A stretch of 64,000 nucleotides of DNA from Massilia sp. YIM B02763. GTDB taxonomy: Bacteria > Pseudomonadota > Gammaproteobacteria > Burkholderiales > Burkholderiaceae_D. Shown piece after piece: positions 51,058 to 59,868 of the stretch. The notes below the pieces were generated by a model. The model saw only the letters and a program-made list of their open reading frames with translations, did no database searches and was not told where the DNA came from. Both the position numbers and the translations under genes were made by a program. Each line of letters begins with the position of its first letter. Position 1 is the stretch's first letter. The DNA lies in contig NZ_JASNRD010000001.1 in the NCBI RefSeq assembly GCF_030412015.1, positions 1 through 64,000 of the forward strand, given 5' to 3'.

Positions 51058-54000
51058 TTACTCGCGCACGCGGCGCCAGCCGGACTTGCGCGCCGCGCTC
51101 GACTGGGCCGGCGGGAACTTGGTCGGCTTCAGGGCGCCGTCGGCCAGCGTCGAGATCTGCACGAAGGTACCGCCCGGCAGCTGCACGACGAGCGAACCGA
51201 CGGCCGCCGAAGCGCTCGACAGCGTGGTACCCGCCACGCCGTCGGCCTGCAGCGGCGTGCCCGTGCAGGCATCCAGCAGGTACAGATTGCTGCGCCCGCC
51301 TACCGTACAGGCGTCGGATGCCGACGGCAGGTTCGTGACCACGTCGAGCGTGCCGGCGACCACCTTCGGATCGAGGTTGACGCGCTCGCCGGTGTTGCGG
51401 TCGAGGTCGAAATACCAGCCCGCGTGCGTGGACAGGTCGACGCGCGCGGCGTCCATCGTGTAGGTGTCGCCGGCGTCGCTGGCGACCTTGGTCAGCGCCC
51501 GCTTCGTCATCGTCGAGTCGTTGCGCCAGTTGGCCGGCGAGATGCCCGTCCCGCTGTCCTTGAGCACGTACACGCTCTGCATGGCCGGGTCGGACACGTC
51601 GGGCACGTCCAGCAGGCGCCCGGTCCCGAACGCGACGATCCGGCTCACGCCCGCCGTGACGTTGCCCTGCGCGTCGCGGGTATCCACGCGGCACAGCGTC
51701 ACTTCGGGACGCGCGGTGATCGGCTGGGCCGTGCCGGCGTCGCCCATCTGCAGCACGGCGGGATCGCCGCCGGCCGTGAAGTCGAAGCGCCACATCTTGC
51801 CCTGGTTGTCGCCGCCGTACACATAGGTCACGAGCGGATCCGTCTGCGGATTGGCCGTGATCGCCGTGATGCGGGCCAGGCCGGACGGCGTCGCCGTCGT
51901 GCCGTTCGTGGTGCCGGTCTTGCTGAGCACGCGTCCGGTGGCGACGTCGACCACGTACAGGTAACCCTTGCCGTCGCCGCCGTTGCCGTTTTCGATGCCC
52001 GGGACGTTGTTGTAGCCCGAAGTCAGGAACACGACCCAGTACGTCGTGCCGGCCGCGCTGCGCCAGGTACCGAACTGCGGGTTGCCGAAGCTCAGGCCGA
52101 TGTCGGCATCGTAGTTCGCGCCGCTGCAGACGCTGGCATCGGCGCACAGCTCCCACAAGGCCTTCGGATTGGCGGGATCGGTGACGTCCAGCGCATAGTA
52201 GCCGCGTCCGCCCGCATTCAGGCCGCCCACCACGACGGAGCGCCACTGTCCGCCGATCTGGACGTCCCCGAGCTCGGGCGCGCCGTCGACCGTGTACTGG
52301 TGGTTGGTGCCGTACGTGGTCCCGGCCTGGCGATACAGCTTCTTCATGGTGATGCGCGGCGCGTATGCCCACAGCTCGGAGCCGTCGGCCGCGTCGAAGG
52401 CGTGCATCATGCCGTCGTTGGCGCCGACGAGGATCGTCGCCCGGCGCGAAGCATTGTTCGACTTGTACGTCGCGTAGCCGTCCAGCGTGTAGCTCTTGCG
52501 CGGGTCGCGCAGGTAGGCCGGCTTCGACGTGGCGATGTCGCCCAGCACGACGAGGTAGCTTTCGGTCGGCTTGGCCGGGTCGGGCACCACGCGGGCGTAG
52601 GCGCGCATGACGTTGTCGTCCGCATGCTGCTGCTGGCCGCGCAGCCAGTTGACGATGTTGGCGCCGCCATTGACGATGGCGCGGTTCTCGGGCGACAAGG
52701 TCGGGCACTGCGCCAGGTCGCTGCACTTGTTGTCGAACCAGGCCTTCTCGGTCGCCGTCATGGCCCCGTAGGAGAAGGACTTGAGCGCATTGGTCGCGGT
52801 GTCCAGCATCCAGATCGTGCGCGTATCGCTGCTGGGGCCCACGCTGCCGACCATCGTTTTCATCGTCGTCCAGCGAGCCTCCGCCGCCACGCTGCCGTCC
52901 GACGTCGAGATCTTGCGGTCGGCCAGCTCGCCGTACCACTTGACGGTGGTGAAGGTGGACGAGAACACGTCGTTGTCCTGCATGGTGATGTTCGGCGTCG
53001 AGGTCGCCGCGGCGGACGCGGCCCCGGTGCGCGTCTCGATCGCCGACAGCGCCTCCGACAGGCCGGCCACCACCTGCTTCGGGTCGGAGGCGCTGAAGTA
53101 CTTGCCGTGGCCGTTGATCGCGGTATGCCACAGGTCGTCCACGCGCGACTGGTAGGCGACCGAACCGCTCGCATCGCCCGTCTTCGGATCCGGCCACACA
53201 TAGGGACCGTTGTTGTTCCAGGGGCAGCCGCTCTGCATGCCCGTCGTGAGGTTGTAGAAGTCGCCCTTCGGATCGGTATCGTAGTCCGGCGTGTACGTCA
53301 TGATGCCGTCCACGCCCAGGCCCAGCGTATAGGTGCTCATGTGCAGGCGCTGGTTGTCGCCAGCCCTGCCGCGCACGAGGCCCGGCTTGTTCCAGTTCTC
53401 GAGCGAAGGACGCAGCGACGAGGTGCCGGTATTGGAGCCGCCGTTGTACCAGTACAGCGCGACGTCGGCCAGCGAATTGGCGCTCTGCACGGAAGGATCG
53501 ACGCAGCCCTTGGCCCGGGTGCAGAAGCGCGAGACGTTCTCGGCCTGGTCATTGCTGACGACGTCGTCGGCCGGATCGCCGTTCCAGTAGCCGTCGGTCG
53601 TCACGAAGGTGAAGTTCTGCTGGCACGCGTACTCCACCACTTCCTGGCCCGCCTTGGCGACGTAGGGGCTCTGGTTCGCATACATCTTGCCGATCGCATG
53701 CAGCGCCCTGCGGATCGGCGTCGACTGGCTGCCGTTCATCGCGTACAGCGACGTGTACCACGCGCTGCGGTTGGTGCCGGAGAATTCGGCCGGCGCCGTC
53801 ATCGTGCCCTGCACGGCGGCGGTCGACAAGGATACGATGCCCACCTTGTAGTTCGAGTTCAGCGCCTGGAAAGCCTGGCCGACGGCCGTCTTCATCATCT
53901 GGTTGCGCGTCTTGTAGTAGGCATACCAGTTGGCGAAGTTGGTCATTTCCTCGTCGTAGGTGCAGGTGGCGCCGGCGCAATCGGTGCGGCCCGTCGCCTT

Positions 54001-55704
54001 GGGATAGCTGTTTACCGCGGGGACGATGTCGGTGCGTACGAACACGGCGGCGCCGCTGCCCAGCGGCGTAGTCGCGGTCGGGATGGCGTCGAACGCGGCG
54101 GCGACCGGTGCCCTGGTGGCGGTCGTCGAGAACGACACCGTGTTGGCGTTGATCAGCGCTCCCATGGCGATACTGGCGCCGCCCGCGCTGGCCGCCGTGT
54201 CGACGACGCACACGACGTTGGCGCTGGCCGCCTTGCAGGTGTCGGAGATGGCATTGCCGCCGGTGTAGGCCACCACGCTTGCGCGCGCATTGATGGCGTC
54301 GCGGATCGCCGCCGCGATCGTCGTGTTGCTGGCGCCACGCACGAACGTCAGGTCGGTACCGATGATCGTCGTGGCGTTCAGCTTGGTGCTGGCCTTCAGC
54401 GTCGTCTGGGTCGTCGAGAACCAGCCTCCCCCCGCGCCCGTGCCGCTCACGGCGATCAGCCCCGTTGCCGGTTGCGCGGCCTGCGACTGCGAAGCGCTGG
54501 CGTTGACCGTCAGCGCCCAGCCGCTGCGGCTGTTGTCGGCCACCAGCGAACAAACGCCGATGGTCTTGGCCGTCGTCCCCGGCGCGCAATCGATCGGGAT
54601 CACGGCGACCACGTTCTCGGTCGCCAGCGCGATGCCGTACGTCGAGCAGGCGGGCACGGCCCCCTGCGCCGTCTTCATGCAGGCCAGGTACTGGTTCGCC
54701 AGGCCCGTCCTGTTGATGATCGAGGCGGCCAGGGCGCCAGCGAGCGCCACCTGGCGCGAGCTCGTGTTGGTGCCGCTGGGCGCATTCACCGCGCCGCTCG
54801 TGATGGTGACGGCACCGGCGGGCTCCGTCACCGTGACGCTGGCGATGTTCATCGATGCCGCCGTCGCAGACGCGTTGATCGTGATGGTGCCGTAGGCGCC
54901 CACCACGCTGCCGTTCGGGTTGCCGAAGCGCGGGTACTTGAAGTTGCCGACGAACTTGGCCTGGCAGTTGGTCAGCTTCGACGAATCGCACCAGCGCACC
55001 TTGGCCGCCACCGGGTAATTGGCCGGCGCGGGGGCCCCGACGGCGGCCTGCACGCAGGTGGTCAGCGTACTGTCCGTGCAATATTCGGCGACGTTGATCG
55101 TGTAGTAGTACGGATTGGCCGTGATGACGTCGGACGTGTAGCGGGTATCGTTCGGATACGAATAGGTCGCCGTGTTGTAGACGCAGTTCCTGCCCTCGGT
55201 ATCGCACCAGCGCAGGTCGGGAAAGCCTGCCGCCAGGTTGGTCCGGGTACCGCTCTGGCCCAGCAGGTCCGTCTTGTTGATGTTGAAGCCGTCCGTCGTC
55301 ACGGTGGTCCAGTTGGTCGTGGCCTCGCGCGTCATCGACGGATACGGCGTGCCGTCGTACTGCACCGGCGGCGCGTAGCGCACCTTGGGATCGTAGTACT
55401 GGCGGTTGAAATCGGCGCTGTTGAACGGCGGATGGCCGACCTTGCAGCCGGTCGTCGTGGTCTTCCTGGTCGATTCGTTGTACATCGTCGCGCGCGAGCG
55501 GCAGGTACTGCTGTCGTCGATGTAGTCGGGCGTGAACGTGGACGCCATCGACCCCGAGTTATCGTACAGGAGCATCAGGTTGGGCTTGACGTTGCCGGTG
55601 CCGTTCAGGTTCAGCAGCGGCAGCTGGGCGATGCCGGTCAATTGCGCCAGCGCCGCGCCGGCGGCGCCGGCCAGCAGCAGGAATGCGAGGATTTTCTTCA
55701 TCAT
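51058..55704 (-). CDS. pilY1: Type IV pilus tip adhesin/assembly protein PilY1
   Basis: PilY1-like protein (1548 aa), exported (signal peptide cleaved near ALAQ, residue 21), acting at the pilus tip in assembly, adhesion and surface sensing. A von Willebrand-like domain near the N-terminus has the MIDAS motif D48-N-S50-G-S52. The C-terminal third is the PilY1 beta-propeller with ILVGANDGMMHAFDAADG and repeated PQFGTW-like blades. Cys-rich loops in the N-terminal half suggest disulfides. Last gene of the minor pilin operon, 8 nt after pilX. It is longer than Pseudomonas PilY1 (about 1160 aa) because of an enlarged middle region. Confidence 0.95.
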   Translation of the reverse strand: MMKKILAFLLLAGAAGAALAQLTGIAQLPLLNLNGTGNVKPNLMLLYDNSGSMASTFTPDYIDDSSTCRSRATMYNESTRKTTTTGCKVGHPPFNSADFNRQYYDPKVRYAPPVQYDGTPYPSMTREATTNWTTVTTDGFNINKTDLLGQSGTRTNLAAGFPDLRWCDTEGRNCVYNTATYSYPNDTRYTSDVITANPYYYTINVAEYCTDSTLTTCVQAAVGAPAPANYPVAAKVRWCDSSKLTNCQAKFVGNFKYPRFGNPNGSVVGAYGTITINASATAASMNIASVTVTEPAGAVTITSGAVNAPSGTNTSSRQVALAGALAASIINRTGLANQYLACMKTAQGAVPACSTYGIALATENVVAVIPIDCAPGTTAKTIGVCSLVADNSRSGWALTVNASASQSQAAQPATGLIAVSGTGAGGGWFSTTQTTLKASTKLNATTIIGTDLTFVRGASNTTIAAAIRDAINARASVVAYTGGNAISDTCKAASANVVCVVDTAASAGGASIAMGALINANTVSFSTTATRAPVAAAFDAIPTATTPLGSGAAVFVRTDIVPAVNSYPKATGRTDCAGATCTYDEEMTNFANWYAYYKTRNQMMKTAVGQAFQALNSNYKVGIVSLSTAAVQGTMTAPAEFSGTNRSAWYTSLYAMNGSQSTPIRRALHAIGKMYANQSPYVAKAGQEVVEYACQQNFTFVTTDGYWNGDPADDVVSNDQAENVSRFCTRAKGCVDPSVQSANSLADVALYWYNGGSNTGTSSLRPSLENWNKPGLVRGRAGDNQRLHMSTYTLGLGVDGIMTYTPDYDTDPKGDFYNLTTGMQSGCPWNNNGPYVWPDPKTGDASGSVAYQSRVDDLWHTAINGHGKYFSASDPKQVVAGLSEALSAIETRTGAASAAATSTPNITMQDNDVFSSTFTTVKWYGELADRKISTSDGSVAAEARWTTMKTMVGSVGPSSDTRTIWMLDTATNALKSFSYGAMTATEKAWFDNKCSDLAQCPTLSPENRAIVNGGANIVNWLRGQQQHADDNVMRAYARVVPDPAKPTESYLVVLGDIATSKPAYLRDPRKSYTLDGYATYKSNNASRRATILVGANDGMMHAFDAADGSELWAYAPRITMKKLYRQAGTTYGTNHQYTVDGAPELGDVQIGGQWRSVVVGGLNAGGRGYYALDVTDPANPKALWELCADASVCSGANYDADIGLSFGNPQFGTWRSAAGTTYWVVFLTSGYNNVPGIENGNGGDGKGYLYVVDVATGRVLSKTGTTNGTTATPSGLARITAITANPQTDPLVTYVYGGDNQGKMWRFDFTAGGDPAVLQMGDAGTAQPITARPEVTLCRVDTRDAQGNVTAGVSRIVAFGTGRLLDVPDVSDPAMQSVYVLKDSGTGISPANWRNDSTMTKRALTKVASDAGDTYTMDAARVDLSTHAGWYFDLDRNTGERVNLDPKVVAGTLDVVTNLPSASDACTVGGRSNLYLLDACTGTPLQADGVAGTTLSSASAAVGSLVVQLPGGTFVQISTLADGALKPTKFPPAQSSAARKSGWRRVRE

Positions 55705-55711
55705 GTCGTTC

Positions 55712-56317
55712 TCATGCCCCGATCAGCACGACCATCTGGTTCGTCACGCTGGCGCCGCGGCCGCCCGTGATGCGCGACGTGATCACGTAATGGATGCGCG
55801 GCGCGCCCGCGTACTGGGCGGTGTCGGTGGCCAGGCTGGTGCCCAGGGGCGTCGTGTTGCCGAGCGTTGCGGTGTTGGCGGCGGTCTGCGTACAGAAGGT
55901 GCCCTGCGCGTCGTAGGCGCCTTCCTTGCTGCACAGGCGATGGATCACGTACTCGATCGTCGCGCCGGTGTCGGTGTCCGTGACGACCTTCTTGTCGGCC
56001 CAGAAGTTGGTGTCGCGCGGCGTCAGGCCGATGGCCAGCCCGGCATGGTAGCCCTGGGTCGGGATGTCCTTCTCGAGCGCCGTGCGGTTGCTGGCCGCGG
56101 TGGCGCTGAGCCACTGGAAGCCGTCAAGCAGGCCACGGTCGGCCGCGCGGCCGAGCGTCGCGTCGTAGGCCAGGTTGCCGGTGGTAAGGCCCGTCGAGTG
56201 CACGGACTTCAGCAGGTAGATCCCGCCGATCAGCATCAGGGCCAGGATCACCAGCACGACGGGCAGCGCGATGCCGGCATGGCGCCGGAGGCGCGCGGGC
56301 AGGAGGGTGGACATCAT
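55712..56317 (-). CDS. pilX: Minor pilin PilX
   Basis: Type IV minor pilin (201 aa). The prepilin-like leader ends at G15, followed by I16-A-L-P-V20 and a hydrophobic helix. The usual Glu at position 5 of the mature pilin is replaced by Val, as in the PilX/GspK-like tip pilins. This supports placement at the tip complex with PilV, PilW and PilY1. Its ATG overlaps the pilW stop as ATGA. Confidence 0.88.
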   Translation of the reverse strand: MMSTLLPARLRRHAGIALPVVLVILALMLIGGIYLLKSVHSTGLTTGNLAYDATLGRAADRGLLDGFQWLSATAASNRTALEKDIPTQGYHAGLAIGLTPRDTNFWADKKVVTDTDTGATIEYVIHRLCSKEGAYDAQGTFCTQTAANTATLGNTTPLGTSLATDTAQYAGAPRIHYVITSRITGGRGASVTNQMVVLIGA

Positions 56318-57489
56318 TGCGGCGGCCTCCAGCCGGCGTTGCGCAGGGTGACAACGGTTTCGAACACGCGGTAGCGGTAGCAGCGCCAGTCGACGGGGTC
56401 GCCGGCCACGGCCACGTCCAGCGTGACCGGCACGGCCGCCACGCCCTGCGGGACCTGGCCAGCGAACACGGTGGGCTGCACCGTCGTCGCCGTGCAGGCG
56501 CTGCCCTGGCCGGGATGCTCGGCCGCCTTGCTGCGCGCGACCACGGCCAGGCGCACCGCCGCGATGCGCTGCCAGTCGCCGGCGTCGCCGTTCACGCCGG
56601 AACCGTCGGCGTCGACCATCGTGGCGGACCACTGGCCGACCTGCAGCCCGCCGTCCGGCTGGAACGCGCCGCCGGCGCGCATGTCGAATCCGTACTGGGC
56701 CTTCAGGGACACGATGTTGTCGGCGACCGCCGCGGCGCTCGCGGACGAACCGCCGTCGCCGGTGGCGCGCAGCTGCAGGTAGCCGTCGGCCACGGACCAC
56801 GTGTGGAAGGACAGCGAGGCCGCCGGCCCCAGGTCGAACACGCGCGAGGCGGCGCCCGTGAAATTCGCGCCGAGCTGCCCGCTGTTGTAGCGCAGGCCTT
56901 CGCTTTGGGCAATCCTCAGCGACGGCTCCGCATCGTTCATCGCGCTCGCCCCGCTGACCTGGGCCAGCGCGCAGCGGCCGCCCGGCTGTTCGGGAGCGAC
57001 GACGATGACGTCGCCCACGGCGAAGCCCCAGGGAAAGCGATCTACCCGGATGGACGTGCCACCGGCGTAGTCGGCGGTCAGGCGCAGCGTGCCGGTACCC
57101 GCCAGCGCGCTGCCCGAATAGAAGCTCACGCGGTCGGGAGCCGTCCCGTTCGCCGCGATGACAACCGGCGCCAGCGGCGTGATCGCGGCGCCGGCGCGCG
57201 TCGCGCCCGCGAGCGCGAATGCCTCGGTATCGCTGAATTCCGTGTTGCAGCCGGCGATGATCGGATCGTTCAGGCCGAATCCGGCCTGCTCGGCATCGCT
57301 GCTCAGCGAGAACAGCGCGACCATTCCGTTCTGCATCGAGTCGGAACCGCCCAGCGCGGACTGGCGCACGGCCTCGTTGCTCGTGAACAGGCGCAGCGCG
57401 AACAGCAGCGCCAGCAGGCCGACGACCACGCTGACCATCAGTTCGACGAGGGAGAAGCCGCCGGCCGGGCGCGCGCCAAGTCGTTTCAT
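56314..57489 (-). CDS. pilW: Minor pilin PilW
   Basis: Type IV minor pilin (391 aa, large as usual for PilW). The prepilin peptidase site is G11|F12-S-L-V-E16, with the Glu5 of the mature pilin present, then the helix ELMVSVVVGLLALLFALRLF. The C-terminal domain has several Cys that may form disulfides (GCNTEF, GRCALAQ, SACTATT, WRCYRYRV). Overlaps pilV and pilX by ATGA at both ends, so the pilins are co-translated in fixed order. Confidence 0.93.
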   Translation of the reverse strand: MKRLGARPAGGFSLVELMVSVVVGLLALLFALRLFTSNEAVRQSALGGSDSMQNGMVALFSLSSDAEQAGFGLNDPIIAGCNTEFSDTEAFALAGATRAGAAITPLAPVVIAANGTAPDRVSFYSGSALAGTGTLRLTADYAGGTSIRVDRFPWGFAVGDVIVVAPEQPGGRCALAQVSGASAMNDAEPSLRIAQSEGLRYNSGQLGANFTGAASRVFDLGPAASLSFHTWSVADGYLQLRATGDGGSSASAAAVADNIVSLKAQYGFDMRAGGAFQPDGGLQVGQWSATMVDADGSGVNGDAGDWQRIAAVRLAVVARSKAAEHPGQGSACTATTVQPTVFAGQVPQGVAAVPVTLDVAVAGDPVDWRCYRYRVFETVVTLRNAGWRPPQ

Positions 57490-57926
57490 GTCGACGGCGC
57501 CAGCCAGGCGGAGACGGTATGCGAGTTCGCGGCCATGCCGCTCTTGCGCGTCCACGAGATCGTAACGGAGACTTCGGTACGGCCGGCGGCGGCGTCGGGG
57601 GCGACCGCCACGGTCACCTGCGCCCCGGGGATGTGCGCGCGGCTGCGGGTCTCGTTGTACCACGGAGCGAGCCGCTCGCCGGGCGCGCCGCCTGCAGCGA
57701 TCTCGTACGCGGCCAGGTTGGCCTGGTCGAGCGCCATGATACCCAGCAGCTTGTTGGCGGCGACGACGGCCTCGGCGCGCATGCCCGCGTCCGCGAGCGC
57801 ACCCTGCGAACGGGCCTGCAGGCCGAGCGCACCCAACACGCCGATCGCGAGCAGGACGGCGGCGACCAGGACCTCGACGAGGGCGATGCCACGCTGGCCG
57901 CGGACCGCTGGTGCGCGCGCCCTCAT
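57486..57926 (-). CDS. pilV: Minor pilin PilV
   Basis: Type IV minor pilin (146 aa). Cleavage site G13|I14-A-L-V-E18, with conserved Glu5, followed by VLVAAVLLAIGVLGALGLQ. C-terminal globular domain of about 100 aa ending SWTRKSGMAANSHTVSAW. Overlaps fimT and pilW by ATGA. Part of the pilus priming complex. Confidence 0.93.
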   Translation of the reverse strand: MRARAPAVRGQRGIALVEVLVAAVLLAIGVLGALGLQARSQGALADAGMRAEAVVAANKLLGIMALDQANLAAYEIAAGGAPGERLAPWYNETRSRAHIPGAQVTVAVAPDAAAGRTEVSVTISWTRKSGMAANSHTVSAWLAPST

Positions 57927-58549
57927 GGCGGGCACCCGCGTGCCACGTGGGCGGCGGCATCGGCGTCGCACACGGTGGCCACGCCGGACAGGGTCACGGC
58001 GACCGTCAGCGTCTTGAAGGCGCCGCGCCGGCCCGGACCCGGCGAGATCGTCAGCCGCTGCAAGCGCGCGGGGATGCGCGCGTCGACCCAGCCGAGCGGC
58101 GTGAAGTAGATGCTGGTGGCGCCGGATGGCGCGAGGCCCTGGGTGATCTCGTCGGAACCCGGCATCGCCACGGCGCTGCGCTGCACGGACGTGAAGGTCG
58201 GATCCGCGGCCGCGGCGGGCGGCGTCTCCGTGCCCGACCATGCGCCATTGTCGGCATCGCACGGGTCGCCGTCGACCGGCTTGCACAGGTCCACCCGCCA
58301 GTCCATCTGGCCGTTCGCCGCATTCTCGGTGAGCACCAGCCGGGTGTTGATATTGCGCGCGATGGCCTGGTTGCGCGCCAGCGTCAGGCCTTCCTGGTAG
58401 AATGCGGCCGCCGCCGCGGCCTTGCGGCCCAGGATCAGGTTCGACATCGAGGGCATCCCGACGGCCAGCAGGATGCCCATGACGGCGACCACGACCGCCG
58501 CCTCCACCAGCGTGAAGCCCGCGCCGCGCGCGCGCCTCACTGGACGCAC
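57923..58549 (-). CDS. fimT: Minor pilin FimT/GspH family
   Basis: GspH/FimT-type pseudopilin (208 aa). Leader cleavage G11|F12-T-L-V-E16, then AAVVVAVMGILLAVGMPSM; C-terminal GspH domain with a Cys pair (LCKPVDGDPCDADN). It overlaps the pilE end by 13 nt and pilV by ATGA. In pilus operons of this order the FimT or FimU protein initiates the minor pilin complex; I cannot tell FimT from FimU by sequence alone. Confidence 0.88.
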   Translation of the reverse strand: MRPVRRARGAGFTLVEAAVVVAVMGILLAVGMPSMSNLILGRKAAAAAAFYQEGLTLARNQAIARNINTRLVLTENAANGQMDWRVDLCKPVDGDPCDADNGAWSGTETPPAAAADPTFTSVQRSAVAMPGSDEITQGLAPSGATSIYFTPLGWVDARIPARLQRLTISPGPGRRGAFKTLTVAVTLSGVATVCDADAAAHVARGCPP

Positions 58550-58995
58550 GTGCTCCCCTTGCGGTCGATCCAGCAGCTATCGCTGGTGCCCCAGGCGTTG
58601 GCGTTGAAGGTGCCCAGGGTCTTGCGGTTGCCGTTCTGGTCGATGGTGTAGCTGAAGCCCACCATCTGGTTCTTGCCGGTGGCCTTGACGACGAAGGCCG
58701 AATCGCTGGCGCTGACCAGCGTGAAGTCGAAGTTCTCGGCGCTGGGCATGCGGCTCGGCGTGCCCTGGTCGAGGTGCTCGTAGGTGTGATTGTTGTTCCA
58801 GAACTCTTCCGCCGCCGTCTGCACGCTGCCCAGCCCCGTGAAGGCTTCCGTCAGGCGCGCCCGGATCACGTAGTCGCGGTACTGCGGCACGGCGATGGCC
58901 GACAGGATGCCGACGATCGCGACGACGATGAGCAGCTCGATCAGCGTGAAGCCGCGCGCGCGCCGCGGGCTGGGCGTGGTGAAGTTCATGAACAT
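58537..58995 (-). CDS. pilE: Type IV pilin PilE
   Basis: Type IVa pilin-like protein (152 aa). Cleavage G15|F16-T-L-I-E20, followed by the canonical LLIVVAIVGILSAIAVPQYRDYVIRARL helix in two parts. The C-terminal DSCWIDRKGSTC disulfide loop matches PilE minor pilins, the class that follows PilY1 in Pseudomonas. Here it leads the operon instead. An in-frame ATG at 58989 is an alternative start; neither has a strong Shine-Dalgarno. Confidence 0.92.
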   Translation of the reverse strand: MFMNFTTPSPRRARGFTLIELLIVVAIVGILSAIAVPQYRDYVIRARLTEAFTGLGSVQTAAEEFWNNNHTYEHLDQGTPSRMPSAENFDFTLVSASDSAFVVKATGKNQMVGFSYTIDQNGNRKTLGTFNANAWGTSDSCWIDRKGSTCVQ

Positions 58996-59186
58996 GGAAT
59001 GAATAGTTTCCGCACGTCAATATTACCGCAACGGATGGATTTTTGGTCGTAAAAAAACCACGAAACCTCACGTTTTGCGGGCGGGCCCAAGTCGAAATCG
59101 GACCGGCTTGCCCTTCAGACTACGAGATACATGCTCAAGAAGATAACAACCATTAGTTGCAAAGCAATGTCGAGATCAACTTGCCA

Positions 59187-59702
59187 TCAGCGTGCCTCGC
59201 CCGCGCTGCGCAACATGTAGAGCGCGCCGGGCGGATAGCTCGCCAGCGCCGCGGCGTCCCCCTGCGCCGCAACATAGCCGAACCCTTCCCAGAAGCAGCG
59301 GGAGTCCTGCACCGATACCAGCGCCGCATGGGCCAGGCCCAGCTGCGCGCCGGCGTCGTGCATGCGCTGCACCAGGCGCCTCGCCAGTCCCTTCCCCAGC
59401 GCACGCGGCGCCACCGCCAGGTCGTGCAGGTACAGCGTGTCCGCCACCTCGGGCACCCTGAACGCGCCACCGAGCGGCGTCACCTTGCCGCGCAGCGAAG
59501 GATAGGCGAACAGGTAGCCGCACACGCCGCTGCCGTCGCAGGCGACGAGGGCCGTGGCGGGCGCCGCGCGCCGCCGCGCCAGCACGACGTCCGCTCCTTC
59601 CTGCATCGCCGCCGGATAGCATGCGGCCTGCACGGCCAGCACGGCGTCGAGGTCGTCGTCGCGCATGGCGCGCAGCAGGAAGGATGGAGCTCGGTCGGTC
59701 AT
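59187..59702 (-). CDS. GNAT-family N-acetyltransferase
   Basis: GNAT acetyltransferase (171 aa). The acetyl-CoA-binding segment LYLHDLAVAPRALGKGLARRLV contains the R/Q-x-x-G-x-G/A motif as ALGKGLA. The C-terminal half has VSVQDSRCFWEGFGY, typical of the family. Substrate unknown. It stands alone, divergent from the GH92 genes; a weak hairpin-free gap of about 190 bp separates it from pilE. Confidence 0.9.
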   Translation of the reverse strand: MTDRAPSFLLRAMRDDDLDAVLAVQAACYPAAMQEGADVVLARRRAAPATALVACDGSGVCGYLFAYPSLRGKVTPLGGAFRVPEVADTLYLHDLAVAPRALGKGLARRLVQRMHDAGAQLGLAHAALVSVQDSRCFWEGFGYVAAQGDAAALASYPPGALYMLRSAGEAR

Positions 59703-59739
59703 CGGATGGCGGGATGGAGGAATTCGGCCCGCATTATCC

Positions 59740-59776
59740 GCTAAACGGCGGCGCCTGTTTAGCTGTCTTACTAAAC
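59740..59776. repeat. Three alternating CTAAAC motifs upstream of the GH92 genes
   Basis: GCTAAAC (59740-59746), GTTTAGC (59757-59763) and ACTAAAC (59770-59776) form alternating orientations with centres about 14-17 nt apart. Two overlapping dyads result. This could be a regulator site for the mannosidase genes or for the divergent acetyltransferase; none of the TGGAAACG-type operators is present here. Confidence 0.5.
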
Positions 59777-59868
59777 ATGGGGTGGCCGGAGCATTTATAT
59801 TGCCGAGCCAGAAAATTTCGCGCTATGTTTCATGTTCGTTACCAACAGCATCATCAGCAGGAGACAGA

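Noticed and set aside
50947-55770. 1607-codon plus-strand reading frame opposite pilY1
   Set aside because: Composition is Arg/Gly/His/Val-rich nonsense typical of antisense frames in GC-rich DNA, while the minus strand encodes a full PilY1.
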